Shown: positions 1-10,952, counted from the stretch's first letter. The stretch: 64,000 nucleotides of DNA from Hyphomicrobiales bacterium (GCA_002869065.1 PKTR01000007.1:62001-126000), one strand, 5' to 3'. Made by a program: numbers and translations. Notes: generated by a model not told the origin, from the sequence alone.

Positions 1-1308
1 ACCAGCCTCACCACCAGAGGCCCGTTCCGCCACTGGCTCTGCCGCAGGCTGGGCTTCAGCCACGGGCTGTTCTTCCGCCGGCTGTGCTTCCGCCGCAGGT
101 TGTTCTGGGACGGGGGCCTCTTCCGCCGGCGGCTCTTCCGTCGTTTGCTCGCTCGCTGGCGGTTCCGCCGCGGGCGCTGCTGCCGGATCTTCGGCGACCG
201 GATCGCCATCGACCGTCGATTCCGAGGTCGGCCCGACAACCCGCACCGTCGGCACCGCGCGGGCATCCGTCGCCGGACCGCCATCACCCGCACCCGGCAG
301 GCGATCGGTGATCTTGGGCGCCAGCGACTCGTTCGTGTCGGCATCGGCCGGCGGCGTTTCCTCGTTCGAGGACGGCGTCGCCGTCTCCTCGATCGTGCTG
401 TCCGGCCCACTCGGGAAGAAGTCGTCGCGCTGGGCATAGAGCCACGCGGCAACGGCGATCAGAACGAAGGCAACGACACCGACGGCAATCAGCCACATAC
501 CGCGCATCGACATCGGCTCACCGCCGACATCGCCGGCAAGCGGCGCGCCATCATCGAAGTCATCGTCCGTGTCGTCATCACCTTCCGGCGCGGCCAACTG
601 GGGCTCCGCCGCAACCTCGGCTTCCTCGTCTTCGACCTGCGCCCGCCGCCCGAAGGTCGGCTCCTTGCGCGCATCATCGTCGACGCTCTCGTCTTCGTCC
701 TTGGTTTCCTGATAGAGCGCGCGGCGCGCCGACCGTGTCGCTTCCGCACTTGCCGCTCCAAGCGTCGAGGCATCGGCCACGGCCTTGCGAAGAAGATTGC
801 GGCCGTTGGCCGGCTTTTCCTCTTCCGCGACAGTCTCCGCCGGCGCCTCGTCCCCGCTGGCGGCTTCAACAGCCGGCGCTTCGTCCCGAGTAACCGCAGG
901 TTCATCCTGCGCGCCCGCCTGCCCGGCCTCGTTCGCGGCCTCAACCGGAGCGTCCGTTGCAGGTGACGTCGTTTTCGCCGCGGCTTCCTCCCCCTGCGCG
1001 CTCGCTACAGGCGGAGCTACTTTTTCGGCGGCCGGCTTCTCCGGTTTCACTTCGGCGCGCGGCGACGACAGGCTGCTCGCCGAAAGTCCGAGGCTGGCAC
1101 GCGCCGCCTCGGCCTCGACCTTGCGGATCGATTCTTCCAGCGTCAGCCGCTGCGCAGTGATTTCCGAAGCACTGAGCGGCGGATTATAGTTCTGCAATTG
1201 CGAGACAAGCGCTTTGCGGGCTTTTTCATAGACCGCACGCCGGGCTTCACCGGTGTTCTTCGGCAGCGCCGAAATCGCTTTCTTCAGAATTGCGTAGTAA
1301 TCCGCCAT
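1..1308 (-). CDS. Single-span membrane protein with Pro/Ala/Glu-rich tail (3' end beyond window)
   Basis: The frame is open from an ATG at 1308 down to base 1, so the C-terminus lies outside the window. The N-terminal ~70 residues (MADYYAILKKAISALPKNTG) are helical and resemble the start of a hypothetical protein widespread in Hyphomicrobiales. Residues ~75-265 are acidic and Ala-rich. One transmembrane helix lies at about 271-292 (MWLIAVGVVAFVLIAVAAWL), followed by an acidic outer segment and, from about residue 360, a run of PAAEAQPAEE-like repeats. The predicted topology is a cytoplasmic N-terminus with a long, probably disordered periplasmic tail. It lies 43 bases downstream of purA on the same strand, so cotranscription is possible. 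No enzymatic motif was recognised and the function is unknown. Confidence 0.8.
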   Translation of the reverse strand, partial: MADYYAILKKAISALPKNTGEARRAVYEKARKALVSQLQNYNPPLSASEITAQRLTLEESIRKVEAEAARASLGLSASSLSSPRAEVKPEKPAAEKVAPPVASAQGEEAAAKTTSPATDAPVEAANEAGQAGAQDEPAVTRDEAPAVEAASGDEAPAETVAEEEKPANGRNLLRKAVADASTLGAASAEATRSARRALYQETKDEDESVDDDARKEPTFGRRAQVEDEEAEVAAEPQLAAPEGDDDTDDDFDDGAPLAGDVGGEPMSMRGMWLIAVGVVAFVLIAVAAWLYAQRDDFFPSGPDSTIEETATPSSNEETPPADADTNESLAPKITDRLPGAGDGGPATDARAVPTVRVVGPTSESTVDGDPVAEDPAAAPAAEPPASEQTTEEPPAEEAPVPEQPAAEAQPAEEQPVAEAQPAAEPVAERASGGEAG

Positions 1309-1351
1309 ACCATCACGCTCAGACAGCCCGTTCGACCGTTACTTCTACGGC

Positions 1352-2644
<1,293 letters not shown>

Positions 2645-2712
2645 TGAAACCTAACTCCTTGCCCCGTTTGCCCGTTCAAGACATCCCCTATTGGATTCAG
2701 GACGGGCGCGCG

Positions 2713-2741
2713 ACTATAGCGGGTCGCATCGTCGGTGACGA
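2713..2741 (-). promoter_or_regulatory. Candidate sigma-70-type promoter of purA
   Basis: On the minus strand, TCGTCA (2736-2741) and TATAGT (2713-2718) are separated by exactly 17 bases, about 70-100 bases upstream of the purA ATG. The -10 is close to consensus and the -35 is weaker. This is sequence pattern only. Confidence 0.45.
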
Positions 2742-2785
2742 CCCCTCAGAACCGTTCGGCAGCAGCTTCCCACCACAAAGTTGAA

Positions 2786-2813
2786 CCTCCGGCAGGGGTT
2801 ATCCCGCCGGAGG
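2786..2813 (-). terminator. Hairpin, probable terminator of the MuiA-like gene
   Basis: A perfect 8-bp stem CCTCCGGC/GCCGGAGG (2786-2793 and 2806-2813) has an inner GGG/CCC pairing. It lies 24 bases past the stop of the minus-strand gene. The U-tract after it on the minus strand (TTCAACTTTG) is poor, so termination may be weak or Rho-assisted. Confidence 0.45.
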
Positions 2814-2837
2814 CTCTAATTCAACGCTTTGAAGCGC

Positions 2838-4514
2838 TTAACGCAAGCCGCGATCCGACCAGATGATCTTTTCATCGGCCGGCCAGCGGACCTGATAGCC
2901 GACGAGGATCTCGCGGCTCTCATTCGCCTCATAGGTATCGGCCCACACCACGATACCGCGCCGGTCGTCCGGGTTGGTCCGCGTCGGCTTGGTCATGTCG
3001 GAGCTCGGCTCGATCTTGATCTTCTCGTTTTCCGACTGCGGCAGGCGATCCTCGATCTCGATGTCGATGGGACCCGCATGGCGGTTGACGACGGTGATCT
3101 TGAAGCGGCGCTCCTCGATCTTGTCCGAACTCAAGAGGCCGCGTTCGCCTTCCTTGCGCACCAGCACCTTGCGCTCGACAACAACCGCCGGATCGGAACC
3201 GAAGCCGAACTCGGCCTCTTCCTTCGGCGCGACCAGACCGATCCGCGCCGTGCCGACGAAAACGCCGTCGCGGAACAGCTGGACATCGCCCGGCAGGATT
3301 GCGCCCGTTCCCTCATTGGGGAACCGCACCGACAGATAGGCGGTCGTGTCGCGTTCCGGCACCGCGCGCACCAGCACCTTCGGCGTGATGTCTTCGCTGC
3401 CGATCCGCACCTTCTTCTCGGTGCCGTCACCGCCAACCGAGGTGCGTCCCGGCACGACGTAGACGACGTCGAAGCCGCGTGTCTCGATCACGGCGCCGCG
3501 CTCGCGCGCCATCACCGGCGCCGGTGCCGGCTCTTCCATCACCGCATCAGCGGCGGCACCGACTTCCATCTGAGGCCGCGCCATCTTGCGCACTGACATC
3601 ATCTCCGGCCGCGGCATGTCCGGCGCAATGCGCACCAGCAGCGAGGGCAGCGTCGGCGCGGTGGTTCCGCCGCCCGGACGTGCGGTCGACAGCTCAATCT
3701 GCGCGTCGTTCCAGTCCTCGCCGCTCCACTGGCGGATCACCGCCCGGCGCACCAGATCGAGCTTCGGATCGGCGCCTTCGAGCGTGAGGCGAGCGTCATA
3801 GATCGGCGTCCACGACGCATCGTAGGTTCCGTAGCGCAGCGTCAAATTCGCCGTCGTCTCGGCATCGGCCACAACCGTAATCTGAGCTTCCATGGTCGGG
3901 CGATCCGCCGGCCACAGCTTCTCGCGCTCGCGCTCGAGCCGGGCGATTTCCTCCGCCGCGTCCTGATCGCGCTTGCGTGTCTGGCGCAGGGAATCCCGCA
4001 AACCGGAGAGTTCGCCACCGACCGACGTCAGAAGGCCCTTCCAGTCGCCATCACCACCCTCGCGCTTGGCGCTGAACAGATCGCGCGGCGCTTCCTTGGC
4101 AACCGCCTGCACATAGAGAATCTGATCGTCGAGCGTCGCGATCTTGTCCGCCAGCTCGACCCGTTCGGCCTGCAGTGCCTCGATATCGTCGTCGAGATCG
4201 GTCTTGCGGTCGCCCGGCAGCGGATCGACGCGCCGCGTGTCAACCGACACGATCTCGAGCCCCGCACCGGCGCTGCCTTCTACACGCACCGAATTCTGGT
4301 CGAGACCGATCGGCAGATCGGGCACCGAAATCACCGATTCGCCTGCCTTCAGCGGAACCGACAACAGCCGCGAAACGGTCGCGCCGTCGGGATAGACCTC
4401 GACCGCATCGATGCGCGACGTACCCGTCACCGGCTCAGCTGCAAACGTTGCTCCGTCAGCGGCGAATGACGCCGCCCCCGCGACGGACAGAGCCAAAATC
4501 ATTGTGCGCACCAT
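2838..4514 (-). CDS. MuiA-family (DUF4139/DUF4140) secreted envelope protein
   Basis: The chosen start (4514) gives 558 residues beginning MVRTMILALSVAGAASFAAD, a typical signal peptide ending near AAEP. A GAGGGAG Shine-Dalgarno lies about 10 bases before this ATG, and the 35 extra residues of the longer frame look non-coding. After the signal comes a DUF4140-like N-terminal domain (RIDAVEVYPDGATVSR), then a coiled-coil of ~100 residues rich in Glu/Arg/Asp. The C-terminal half is the beta-rich DUF4139 domain (TLRYGTYDASWTPIYDARL, then QWSGEDWNDAQIELSTARP). The family is named after a mucoidy inhibitor; its biochemical role is not established. The gene stands alone, divergent from the downstream-strand exporter. 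Confidence 0.85.
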   Translation of the reverse strand: MVRTMILALSVAGAASFAADGATFAAEPVTGTSRIDAVEVYPDGATVSRLLSVPLKAGESVISVPDLPIGLDQNSVRVEGSAGAGLEIVSVDTRRVDPLPGDRKTDLDDDIEALQAERVELADKIATLDDQILYVQAVAKEAPRDLFSAKREGGDGDWKGLLTSVGGELSGLRDSLRQTRKRDQDAAEEIARLEREREKLWPADRPTMEAQITVVADAETTANLTLRYGTYDASWTPIYDARLTLEGADPKLDLVRRAVIRQWSGEDWNDAQIELSTARPGGGTTAPTLPSLLVRIAPDMPRPEMMSVRKMARPQMEVGAAADAVMEEPAPAPVMARERGAVIETRGFDVVYVVPGRTSVGGDGTEKKVRIGSEDITPKVLVRAVPERDTTAYLSVRFPNEGTGAILPGDVQLFRDGVFVGTARIGLVAPKEEAEFGFGSDPAVVVERKVLVRKEGERGLLSSDKIEERRFKITVVNRHAGPIDIEIEDRLPQSENEKIKIEPSSDMTKPTRTNPDDRRGIVVWADTYEANESREILVGYQVRWPADEKIIWSDRGLR

Positions 4515-4711
4515 GGCAGCAAACTCCCTCTTTCCGCCGGAACGCGTCCGGCAGTTCAACGATCTGGTCACCCCGCACCGCATAGTGCCGGGAAATACGG
4601 CAATTATCCGGTATCGCACGGATTTTGCGCTGATTGCTTATCGTCAAGGAACCTGCGACAAGGTCGCATGCTTCTTTTCCTAGCTATTCGGCAATCCGAG
4701 TCGGCGGCTTC

Positions 4712-5617
4712 ATGAGCGAAACGAAACCCAAGGCCGGCTTCGCATTCTTCGATCGACCTTACCTGCTCCTCGCCCTGACCGCCCTGTTCTGGGGCGGCAA
4801 CGCGGTCGCGGGCAAGGCCGCCGTCGGCGCCGTGCCGCCGATGCTGCTGACCGCCATTCGCTGGTTCCTGACCAGCCTCATCCTGTTCGCCTTCGCCAGG
4901 CCTTACCTCAAGCGGGACTGGCCGGTTCTGAAGGCCCATTGGCTGCGCCTGTTCCTCACCGGCGCGCTCGGCATGGCGACCTTCAACCTGCTGCTCTACA
5001 ACGCCCTGCACCATACCTCGGCGATCAATGTCGCGATCGAGCAATCGGGCATGCCGATGATCATCGTGCTGGTCAATTTCCTGCTGTTCAGCGAAGCCGT
5101 CAGCCGTGGTGTGGCCATCGGTGTCATCCTGTCGATTGCCGGCGTTATCGTCACCGCCACGCACGGCAATCCGACCACCCTGTTCGACCTCAACCTCAAT
5201 TATGGCGACGCGCTGATGCTGGCCGCCGTGGCCATATACGCGCTTTATTCCGTCACGCTGCGCCACCGCCCGAAACTGCACTGGATGAGCTTCATGACGG
5301 CACTCGCGCTCGCCGCCGTCATCACCGCACTGCCGTTTGCGATCTACGAATACATGCAGGGAATTGTGTTCACGCCGAACACCAAGGGCTTCGTCCTGAT
5401 GGTCTATGTGACGCTGTTCCCGTCACTGTTGTCGCAAATCTTCTACGTGCGCGGCGTCGAGCTGATCGGCGCCAACCGGGCCGGACTGTTCGTCAATCTG
5501 GTTCCGCTGTTCGGATCGGTTCTCGCCGTCATCTTCATCGGCGAGCAGCCCGCGCTCTACCACGCCGTCGGCTACGCCTTGATCCTTGCCGGCGTCTACG
5601 TCGCACAGCGTTCCTAG
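4712..5617 (+). CDS. EamA/DMT-family exporter
   Basis: This 301-residue integral membrane protein has ten predicted helices and two EamA repeats. The opening LLALTALFWGGNAVAGKAA is the family signature, and the second repeat begins near LMLAAVAIYALYSVTLRHR. Members export amino acids, metabolites or sugars by proton exchange; the substrate cannot be told here. The start at 4712 (MSETKPKAG) removes a 26-residue unlikely N-terminus, although no strong Shine-Dalgarno is visible. It is divergent from the MuiA-like gene and convergent with the CDF transporter 35 bases downstream. A paralogue lies at 16390-17307. Confidence 0.88.
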   Translation: MSETKPKAGFAFFDRPYLLLALTALFWGGNAVAGKAAVGAVPPMLLTAIRWFLTSLILFAFARPYLKRDWPVLKAHWLRLFLTGALGMATFNLLLYNALHHTSAINVAIEQSGMPMIIVLVNFLLFSEAVSRGVAIGVILSIAGVIVTATHGNPTTLFDLNLNYGDALMLAAVAIYALYSVTLRHRPKLHWMSFMTALALAAVITALPFAIYEYMQGIVFTPNTKGFVLMVYVTLFPSLLSQIFYVRGVELIGANRAGLFVNLVPLFGSVLAVIFIGEQPALYHAVGYALILAGVYVAQRS

Positions 5618-5652
5618 ACCCCGCACCGACCCAGCACCGGGCCACACTTCGC

Positions 5653-7020
5653 TCAGTCGTGATCGGCCGGTTCGGCGTGGGCAATCACGCGCCGCACCGA
5701 GGGCCGCCGTTCGCGGAACGCACGTTCGAGATCGTCGACAGCGTCGTGCACCGCTTCGACGGAAAGCCCGCGTTCCACACAACAGTGGAATGTCACGAAC
5801 AGCCCGTGATCATTGCTGCGCACCCGCACCGCATGCACATCGCTGATGAGAGGCTGCTTCGCGGCAAGCGAGACCAACACGCCCTCGACATCGGCACGCA
5901 CCGTCTCGTCCGCATCCAGTCCGTCGACACCCGACAGATGCGCCGGTTCGATATGGCTTTCGACCTCGACATCCTCACCGAGTTCCTCGCTGATCGCCTC
6001 TTCGAGAGCGGTCGCGATGTCATGGGCCTGGGTGAACCGCATGCGGCCGTCCAGTTCGAGATCGAGGCTGACCGAGAGCTTGCCCGCCACATGCTGGACG
6101 GTCAGGTGATGGATCGCGAGGCCGCGCCGGTTGGCGATCAGCATCACCTTGTCGAACACCGTCTCGTCGTCGAGCGCAACGGGACGCGCCGTCACGGTCA
6201 CGTCGGCATTGGGGAAGGCATCCTCCACCGCCTTGACGAACTGCGCCTTGATCCCGGTGACCCGGTCGAAGGGCAGCGTGCGCCGCACGTCGACATCGGC
6301 ATCGACGAACACGGTATCGCCGACCGGTCTTATCCGTGCCCGATCGAGCCAGAGGATACCCGGCGTTTCTTCCGCGATGCGGGCAACCGTTTCCATCGCA
6401 CCTTCCGGCGCCGTGTCGATCAGCGTGTCGATGGTCCGCCGGCCGAGCCGGTAGCCGGCCATGGCGACGAAGACCGCGACCGCGAGCGCGGCCAGCGCAT
6501 CGGCAGCCGGGTAGCCCGCCCAGGTCGCGCCAAGGCCAATCAGGACGGCCGACGAACTCCACATATCGGAGGAAAAATGCAGCGCGTCGGCGGCCAGTGC
6601 CTCGCTGTGGGTCGCCTTGGCCGCCCGTGCCAGCGCCCGCGAGCGGTTGAAGTCGACCACGATCGACACCGCGATGACGCCGACCGCCCACCAGGTCACG
6701 GTGACGTCGGTCGCATCACCCAGGAGCCGGTGCGCGGCTTCATAGACGATCCACACGCAGGTCAGGAACAGGAGCCCCGTCTCGATGAGCGCGGTCACGC
6801 TCTCGACCTTGCCGTGGCCGAAATGATGCTCGCTGTCGGCCGGCTTGTCGCTGATGCGCACCGCCATATAGGTGATCGCGGTGGCGCCGACATCGAGCAG
6901 GCTGTGCACGGCTTCCGACAGGACGCCGAGACTGCCGGTCGCGACACCCACGATCGTTTTGCCGATTGTCAGACCGATGCTGGCAAACAGCGACGCCAGC
7001 GCGACTTTCTGCTTTTCCAT
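5653..7020 (-). CDS. Cation diffusion facilitator (CDF) metal transporter
   Basis: This inner-membrane protein is predicted to export divalent metal (Zn, Fe or Mn class) in exchange for protons. The N-terminal ~210 residues hold six helices, with metal-site residues in HSLLD (about residue 39) and HSEALAADALHFSSD (HxxxD, about residue 145). The conserved HHFGHGKVE follows helix 2. Two C-terminal cytoplasmic dimerisation domains follow: the chain is 455 residues against ~300 for a minimal CDF, and the extra ~150 residues look like a duplicated C-terminal regulatory domain. The metal cannot be deduced. It stands alone and convergent to the DMT exporter. Confidence 0.9.
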   Translation of the reverse strand: MEKQKVALASLFASIGLTIGKTIVGVATGSLGVLSEAVHSLLDVGATAITYMAVRISDKPADSEHHFGHGKVESVTALIETGLLFLTCVWIVYEAAHRLLGDATDVTVTWWAVGVIAVSIVVDFNRSRALARAAKATHSEALAADALHFSSDMWSSSAVLIGLGATWAGYPAADALAALAVAVFVAMAGYRLGRRTIDTLIDTAPEGAMETVARIAEETPGILWLDRARIRPVGDTVFVDADVDVRRTLPFDRVTGIKAQFVKAVEDAFPNADVTVTARPVALDDETVFDKVMLIANRRGLAIHHLTVQHVAGKLSVSLDLELDGRMRFTQAHDIATALEEAISEELGEDVEVESHIEPAHLSGVDGLDADETVRADVEGVLVSLAAKQPLISDVHAVRVRSNDHGLFVTFHCCVERGLSVEAVHDAVDDLERAFRERRPSVRRVIAHAEPADHD

Positions 7021-7118
7021 GTCCGTCCGGGAGTAACGGGTTCACGCGCGACAGCGGGATCGCGCTCTCATTCGCGCTTCCTTTAACATGCCCGAACGGG
7101 CGGCAACACCACTGGCGA

Positions 7119-7151
7119 AAAAACAAACCCCGCCGGAAACATCCGGCGGGG
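7119..7151 (-). terminator. Rho-independent terminator of the MCP gene
   Basis: A perfect 10-bp stem CCCCGCCGGA/TCCGGCGGGG (7128-7137 and 7142-7151) with loop AACA is followed on the minus strand by TTTGTTTTTT. It lies 28 bases beyond the MCP stop. Confidence 0.9.
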
Positions 7152-7179
7152 TCTCTGGATACTCGCGAACGGACGCCGA

Positions 7180-8490
7180 TCAGACGGCGCGGCGCAGCTC
7201 GGCGAGGAATTTCTCCACTTCCTGCCCGAGCGTTTCGGACTGGCTGGCGATCTGGCCGGCGGCGCCAAGTACGCCGTCCGCCGCCTGGCGCGTCGATTCC
7301 GTCTTCGAGGAGACGGTCTGGATGCTCGACGCCACTTCCGAGGCGCCCTCGGCAGCACCGGCCACACTGTCGGCGATCTCATGGGTCGCCGCCGTCTGCT
7401 CGTCGATCGCGCCCTGCACCGACTGCGCAATGGTGTTGATCTCGTTGATCGTCTTGCCGACCTCGTCGAACCGATCCACCGCCTCGTCTGTCGCCGACTG
7501 GATGCCGGCGATCTGCGCCGATATCTCCTCGGTCGCCTTTGCCGTCTGGCTGGCAAGTTCCTTCACCTCGGCCGCGACGACGGCAAAGCCCTTGCCCGCT
7601 TCCCCGGCGCGCGCCGACTCGATCGTCGCGTTGAGCGCCAAAAGATTGGTCTGGTTGGCGATTGCCGTGATCAGGTCGACGACCTGCTCGATCCGGCCGA
7701 CCGCGTCGGCAAGCCCGGTGAGGCTCACCTTGGTTGCTTCGATGCCCGACACGGCGCCGTCGGCAATCTCGGAAGAATGTTTCACCCGTGTGCCGATCTC
7801 GCCGAACGACGCGGAGAGTTCCTCCGTTGCCGAAGCGATTGTCTGCACGCTGGCAGACGCCTCTTCCGCCGCCGCCGCAACCGTGACAGCCTGTTCGCTG
7901 GTGTTCTCCGCCGTCGTCTCGAGTTCCGTCGCCGTATCGCGCAGCTGGCCGGAATACTGACCGAGATTCGCCACCACCCCGTCGACATTATCCTGAAACA
8001 CCGCGGTGATACGCTGAACCAGGCCGACCCGTTCGCCGGAGTGATCGACAAAGCGGTTGATGACATTGGCGCCGCGCAAATAGGAGCCATGCAAACCGTT
8101 GGTGAAGATCCGCCGCCATGACTTGCCCTGATCGAGCGCGGCCATCGCCGCCGTCAGCTCGCGGATGTAGCAGTCCGAATGGTCGATCAGCCCGTTGACC
8201 GACCAGACCAGCCGGCCGATCGGCCCGGGCTCGTCGATCCCGCTGACCCGGCGCTCGAAATCGCCGCGCGAAACGTCGACACAGACGCCGCGGAAGACGT
8301 CTAGTTTGGAGACGATCCTGTTGACCTGCAGGACGCCGAAAACCGCCCCAAGCACCGTGATCGCGGCAGCAGCGCCGGCCACCGCCGCCGGCAGCGCGAC
8401 AACGAAGGCATCGGCTACCAGAACGGCACCGCCGATACCGGCAACGCCAAGCGCCAGATAGAGCTTAGAGAACGTGGACGAGTTGCTCAT
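7180..8490 (-). CDS. Methyl-accepting chemotaxis protein without a periplasmic sensor domain
   Basis: Starting at 8490 ([18 protein letters not shown]) the protein has 436 residues. Two closely spaced hydrophobic segments (about residues 8-55) form a membrane hairpin with no periplasmic domain between them. A HAMP-like region and a helical signalling domain follow, ending in the MCP tip ([36 protein letters not shown]). Such receptors pass signals to CheA/CheW. Its start overlaps the 3' end of the PAS gene by 26 bases, so the two are translationally coupled, as in CetA/CetB-type or split-Aer energy-taxis receptors. The sensing role is an inference from this pairing. Confidence 0.9.
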   Translation of the reverse strand: MSNSSTFSKLYLALGVAGIGGAVLVADAFVVALPAAVAGAAAAITVLGAVFGVLQVNRIVSKLDVFRGVCVDVSRGDFERRVSGIDEPGPIGRLVWSVNGLIDHSDCYIRELTAAMAALDQGKSWRRIFTNGLHGSYLRGANVINRFVDHSGERVGLVQRITAVFQDNVDGVVANLGQYSGQLRDTATELETTAENTSEQAVTVAAAAEEASASVQTIASATEELSASFGEIGTRVKHSSEIADGAVSGIEATKVSLTGLADAVGRIEQVVDLITAIANQTNLLALNATIESARAGEAGKGFAVVAAEVKELASQTAKATEEISAQIAGIQSATDEAVDRFDEVGKTINEINTIAQSVQGAIDEQTAATHEIADSVAGAAEGASEVASSIQTVSSKTESTRQAADGVLGAAGQIASQSETLGQEVEKFLAELRRAV

Positions 8491-9046
8491 AGGGCATCCC
8501 CTTCTGCCGGCAGATATCGAGCAACATCGCGGTGGAGGCGGCCATACCCTCCTTGCGGTTCCCGTGCTTTGCTTCTTCCTCAAGCAGCGCCTTGTAGAGC
8601 GGCGTGATCACCTCATCGACGACACGCCGGTTCGGCGCGCGCCGATTGGAATGGTAGCCGACGATGGTGCCGTCCTCGGTCCGGCTCGGCGTGACATGGG
8701 CAAAGACCCAGTAATGCGCGCCGTCTTTGGCGAGATTGACCACATAGGCAAAGATCTCGTTGCCCTCGGCCAGCGTGTCCCACAACAGCTTGAATACGCA
8801 GCGCGGCATGTCGGGATGCCGGATCAGACTGTGCGGCGCGCCGAGCAGTTCGCGCTCGGAATAGCCCGCCAGCCGCATGAAGACATCGTTGCAGTAGGTG
8901 ATCGTGCCCTTGAGGTCTGTTTTCGAAACGACGATCTCGTCCGCACCGAGATGGCGCTCGACACCGGTGGGGGTAACCGTCCGAAGCAGCTTGCGCCGAA
9001 CCGGTGCAGCAGTCTCCTGCCCTTGCGTGAAAGGTATGAACCTCAT
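8465..9046 (-). CDS. PAS-domain sensor protein, Aer/CetB-like
   Basis: The 193-residue cytoplasmic protein (start 9046, MRFIPFTQG, with AAGG about 8 bases upstream) is essentially one PAS domain: [19 protein letters not shown], then [20 protein letters not shown] and the PAC-like [15 protein letters not shown]. This arrangement matches the FAD-binding PAS of aerotaxis receptors (the NxxF and RHPDMP signatures are typical). There is no membrane segment or MCP domain. It is placed immediately upstream of, and overlapping, the MCP gene, which suggests it supplies the redox-sensing half of a bipartite receptor. The cofactor is inferred, not shown. Confidence 0.85.
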   Translation of the reverse strand: MRFIPFTQGQETAAPVRRKLLRTVTPTGVERHLGADEIVVSKTDLKGTITYCNDVFMRLAGYSERELLGAPHSLIRHPDMPRCVFKLLWDTLAEGNEIFAYVVNLAKDGAHYWVFAHVTPSRTEDGTIVGYHSNRRAPNRRVVDEVITPLYKALLEEEAKHGNRKEGMAASTAMLLDICRQKGMPYEQLVHVL

Positions 9047-9280
9047 GAACGCTGCCTTATTGTTTGCTTCTTGCAGACATGTCAGCAACATTTGGAAAAC
9101 AATTGGTTAAATTTCCTCGCTCTACGTGGTTGCCCGAAATAGTGACCGAGTCTTGGCCAAAAGCTGGACTTGGAAATGTCACTTTATTCGATGCGAACTG
9201 CGTAATAACCGAATAAAAATGATGTAATACGCATCATCCGAGAAAAGAGCAGTAAATTCCTGATCATTTCGCGCCGGACA
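9047..9280. other. AT-rich intergenic region upstream of the PAS/MCP pair
   Basis: No gene is seen. The stretch is clearly more AT-rich than its surroundings and should hold the PAS/MCP promoter. It contains a perfect inverted repeat ATGATG-N7-CATCAT (9219-9237), about 175 bases upstream of the PAS start, a possible regulator-binding site. Confidence 0.4.
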
Positions 9281-9309
9281 AAAGCAAAGGGGGCGGAAAA
9301 CCGCCCCCT
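9281..9309 (-). terminator. Rho-independent terminator of serA
   Basis: A perfect 9-bp stem AGGGGGCGG/CCGCCCCCT (9288-9296 and 9301-9309) has an AAAA loop. On the minus strand it is followed by TTTGCTTTTG. It lies 57 bases after the serA stop. Confidence 0.85.
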
Positions 9310-9365
9310 CGCCAGATCAGAAAGTCTTCGTGCCGACAGCCAAAAACACTGCCTGCCAAAATACC

Positions 9366-10952
9366 TTAAAACTCCAGCGGAACCGCCTGAACGACACCCT
9401 GCAGCGCAAGCACTTTCTCGCGAACGTCCTCCGAAAGCGGGCCGTCGATCTCGATCAGGCAGATCGCATCGCCGCCGCGGTCCTTCCGGCCAAGCGCAAA
9501 AGTGGCAATATTGACGCCGGCTTCGCCGAGCGCGACGCCCAGACGACCAACGAAGCCCGGCTTGTCCTCGTTGGTGATGTAGAGCATGTGCGGACCGAGT
9601 TCGGCGTCCATGTTGATGCCCTTGATCTGGATGATGCGTGGCTTGGCGTCGGCAAACACCGTACCGGCCACCGACCGCTCCTGGCGCTCGGTGAGGATGG
9701 TGAGGCGGATGTAGCTCTCGAACATGCCGGCCTGCTCGCGCCGCACTTCCTCGATCTGGATACCGCGTTCGCGCGCCATCGCAGGCGCCGAGACCATGTT
9801 GACCGACTGCAGCAGCGGACGCAGCACGCCGGTCAGAGCAGCCGCCGTCAGCGCCTTGGTGTTCATGTCGGCGACGGCACCTTCATATTCGATGCGGATG
9901 CCGCGAATGCCGGTGGTGGTGAGCTGGCCGGCAAACGAGCCGAGCTGGTCGGCGAGCTTGACGAACGGCGTCAGCTTCGGCGCTTCCTCGGCGGTGATCG
10001 ACGGCATGTTGAGGGCGTTCTGCACCGCGCCGCTGACCAGATAGTCGGCCATCTGCTCGGCGACCTGCAGCGCGACGTTCTCCTGTGCTTCCGAGGTCGA
10101 GGCGCCGAGATGCGGCGTGCACACGACGTTCGGCAGCTCGAACAGCTCGTTTTCCTTCGCCGGCTCGACCTCGAACACGTCGATGCCGGCGCCGCCAACC
10201 TTGCCCGAGCGCAGCGCTTCGGCGAGGTCTTTTTCCACGACCAGACCGCCGCGGGCGCAGTTGATGATGCGCACGCCATCCTTCATCTTCGCGATCGCCT
10301 TGGCGTCGATGATGTTGCGGGTCTTGTCGGTCAGCGGCGTGTGCAGGGTGATGAAATCGGCGCGGCGGAACAGCTCGTCGAGCTCGACCTTCTCCACACC
10401 GATGTCACGGGCGCGCTCCGGCGACAGGAACGGGTCGAAGGCGATGACACGCATGCGCAGGCCGATAGCGCGTTCCGCCGCGATCGAGCCGATATTGCCG
10501 CAGCCGATGACGCCGAGCGTCTTGGCGGTCAGCTCAACACCCATGAACTTCGACTTTTCCCACTTGCCGGCCCGCGTCGAGGCGTCGGCGGCGGGCAGTT
10601 CGCGAGCAAGCGCGAACATCATCGCAATCGCGTGCTCGGCGGTGGTGATCGAGTTGCCGAAGGGCGTGTTCATCACGATGATGCCCTTCGCCGTCGCGGC
10701 CGGAACGTCGACATTGTCGACGCCGATGCCAGCGCGACCGATCACCTTCAGATTTTTCGCCGCGGCGATGATCTTTTCCGTCACCTTGGTGGCCGAGCGG
10801 ATCGCCAGGCCGTCGTAACGGTTGATGATTTCGGCGAGTTTGTCCTTGTCCTTGCCGACGTCGGGCAGGAAATCGACCTCAACGCCGCGATCTTCGAAGA
10901 TCTTGACGGCGGTCGGGGACAGCTTGTCGGAAATGAGTACTTTCGGTGCCAT
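9366..10952 (-). CDS. serA: D-3-phosphoglycerate dehydrogenase, long ACT-domain form
   Basis: This enzyme oxidises 3-phosphoglycerate to 3-phosphohydroxypyruvate with NAD, the first step of serine synthesis. The 528-residue chain is the long (type I) form. The catalytic domain has the Rossmann motif GVIGCGNIGSIAAERA (about residues 144-159) and the catalytic-loop histidine in VVCTPHLGAST. Next come the allosteric substrate-binding domain (about 315-450) and a C-terminal ACT domain (MLYITNEDKPGFVGRLG), usually the serine-feedback site. It follows serC on the same strand after 102 bases and has its own terminator, so serC-serA is a likely operon feeding serine and one-carbon metabolism. Confidence 0.97.
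   Translation of the reverse strand: MAPKVLISDKLSPTAVKIFEDRGVEVDFLPDVGKDKDKLAEIINRYDGLAIRSATKVTEKIIAAAKNLKVIGRAGIGVDNVDVPAATAKGIIVMNTPFGNSITTAEHAIAMMFALARELPAADASTRAGKWEKSKFMGVELTAKTLGVIGCGNIGSIAAERAIGLRMRVIAFDPFLSPERARDIGVEKVELDELFRRADFITLHTPLTDKTRNIIDAKAIAKMKDGVRIINCARGGLVVEKDLAEALRSGKVGGAGIDVFEVEPAKENELFELPNVVCTPHLGASTSEAQENVALQVAEQMADYLVSGAVQNALNMPSITAEEAPKLTPFVKLADQLGSFAGQLTTTGIRGIRIEYEGAVADMNTKALTAAALTGVLRPLLQSVNMVSAPAMARERGIQIEEVRREQAGMFESYIRLTILTERQERSVAGTVFADAKPRIIQIKGINMDAELGPHMLYITNEDKPGFVGRLGVALGEAGVNIATFALGRKDRGGDAICLIEIDGPLSEDVREKVLALQGVVQAVPLEF

Noticed and set aside
4939-7086. Plus-strand open frame of 715 codons across the DMT and CDF genes
   Set aside because: It runs antisense to the CDF gene and out of frame with the DMT gene, is full of Arg/His/Pro/Asp as expected for a shadow frame in GC-rich DNA, and has no recognisable domain.
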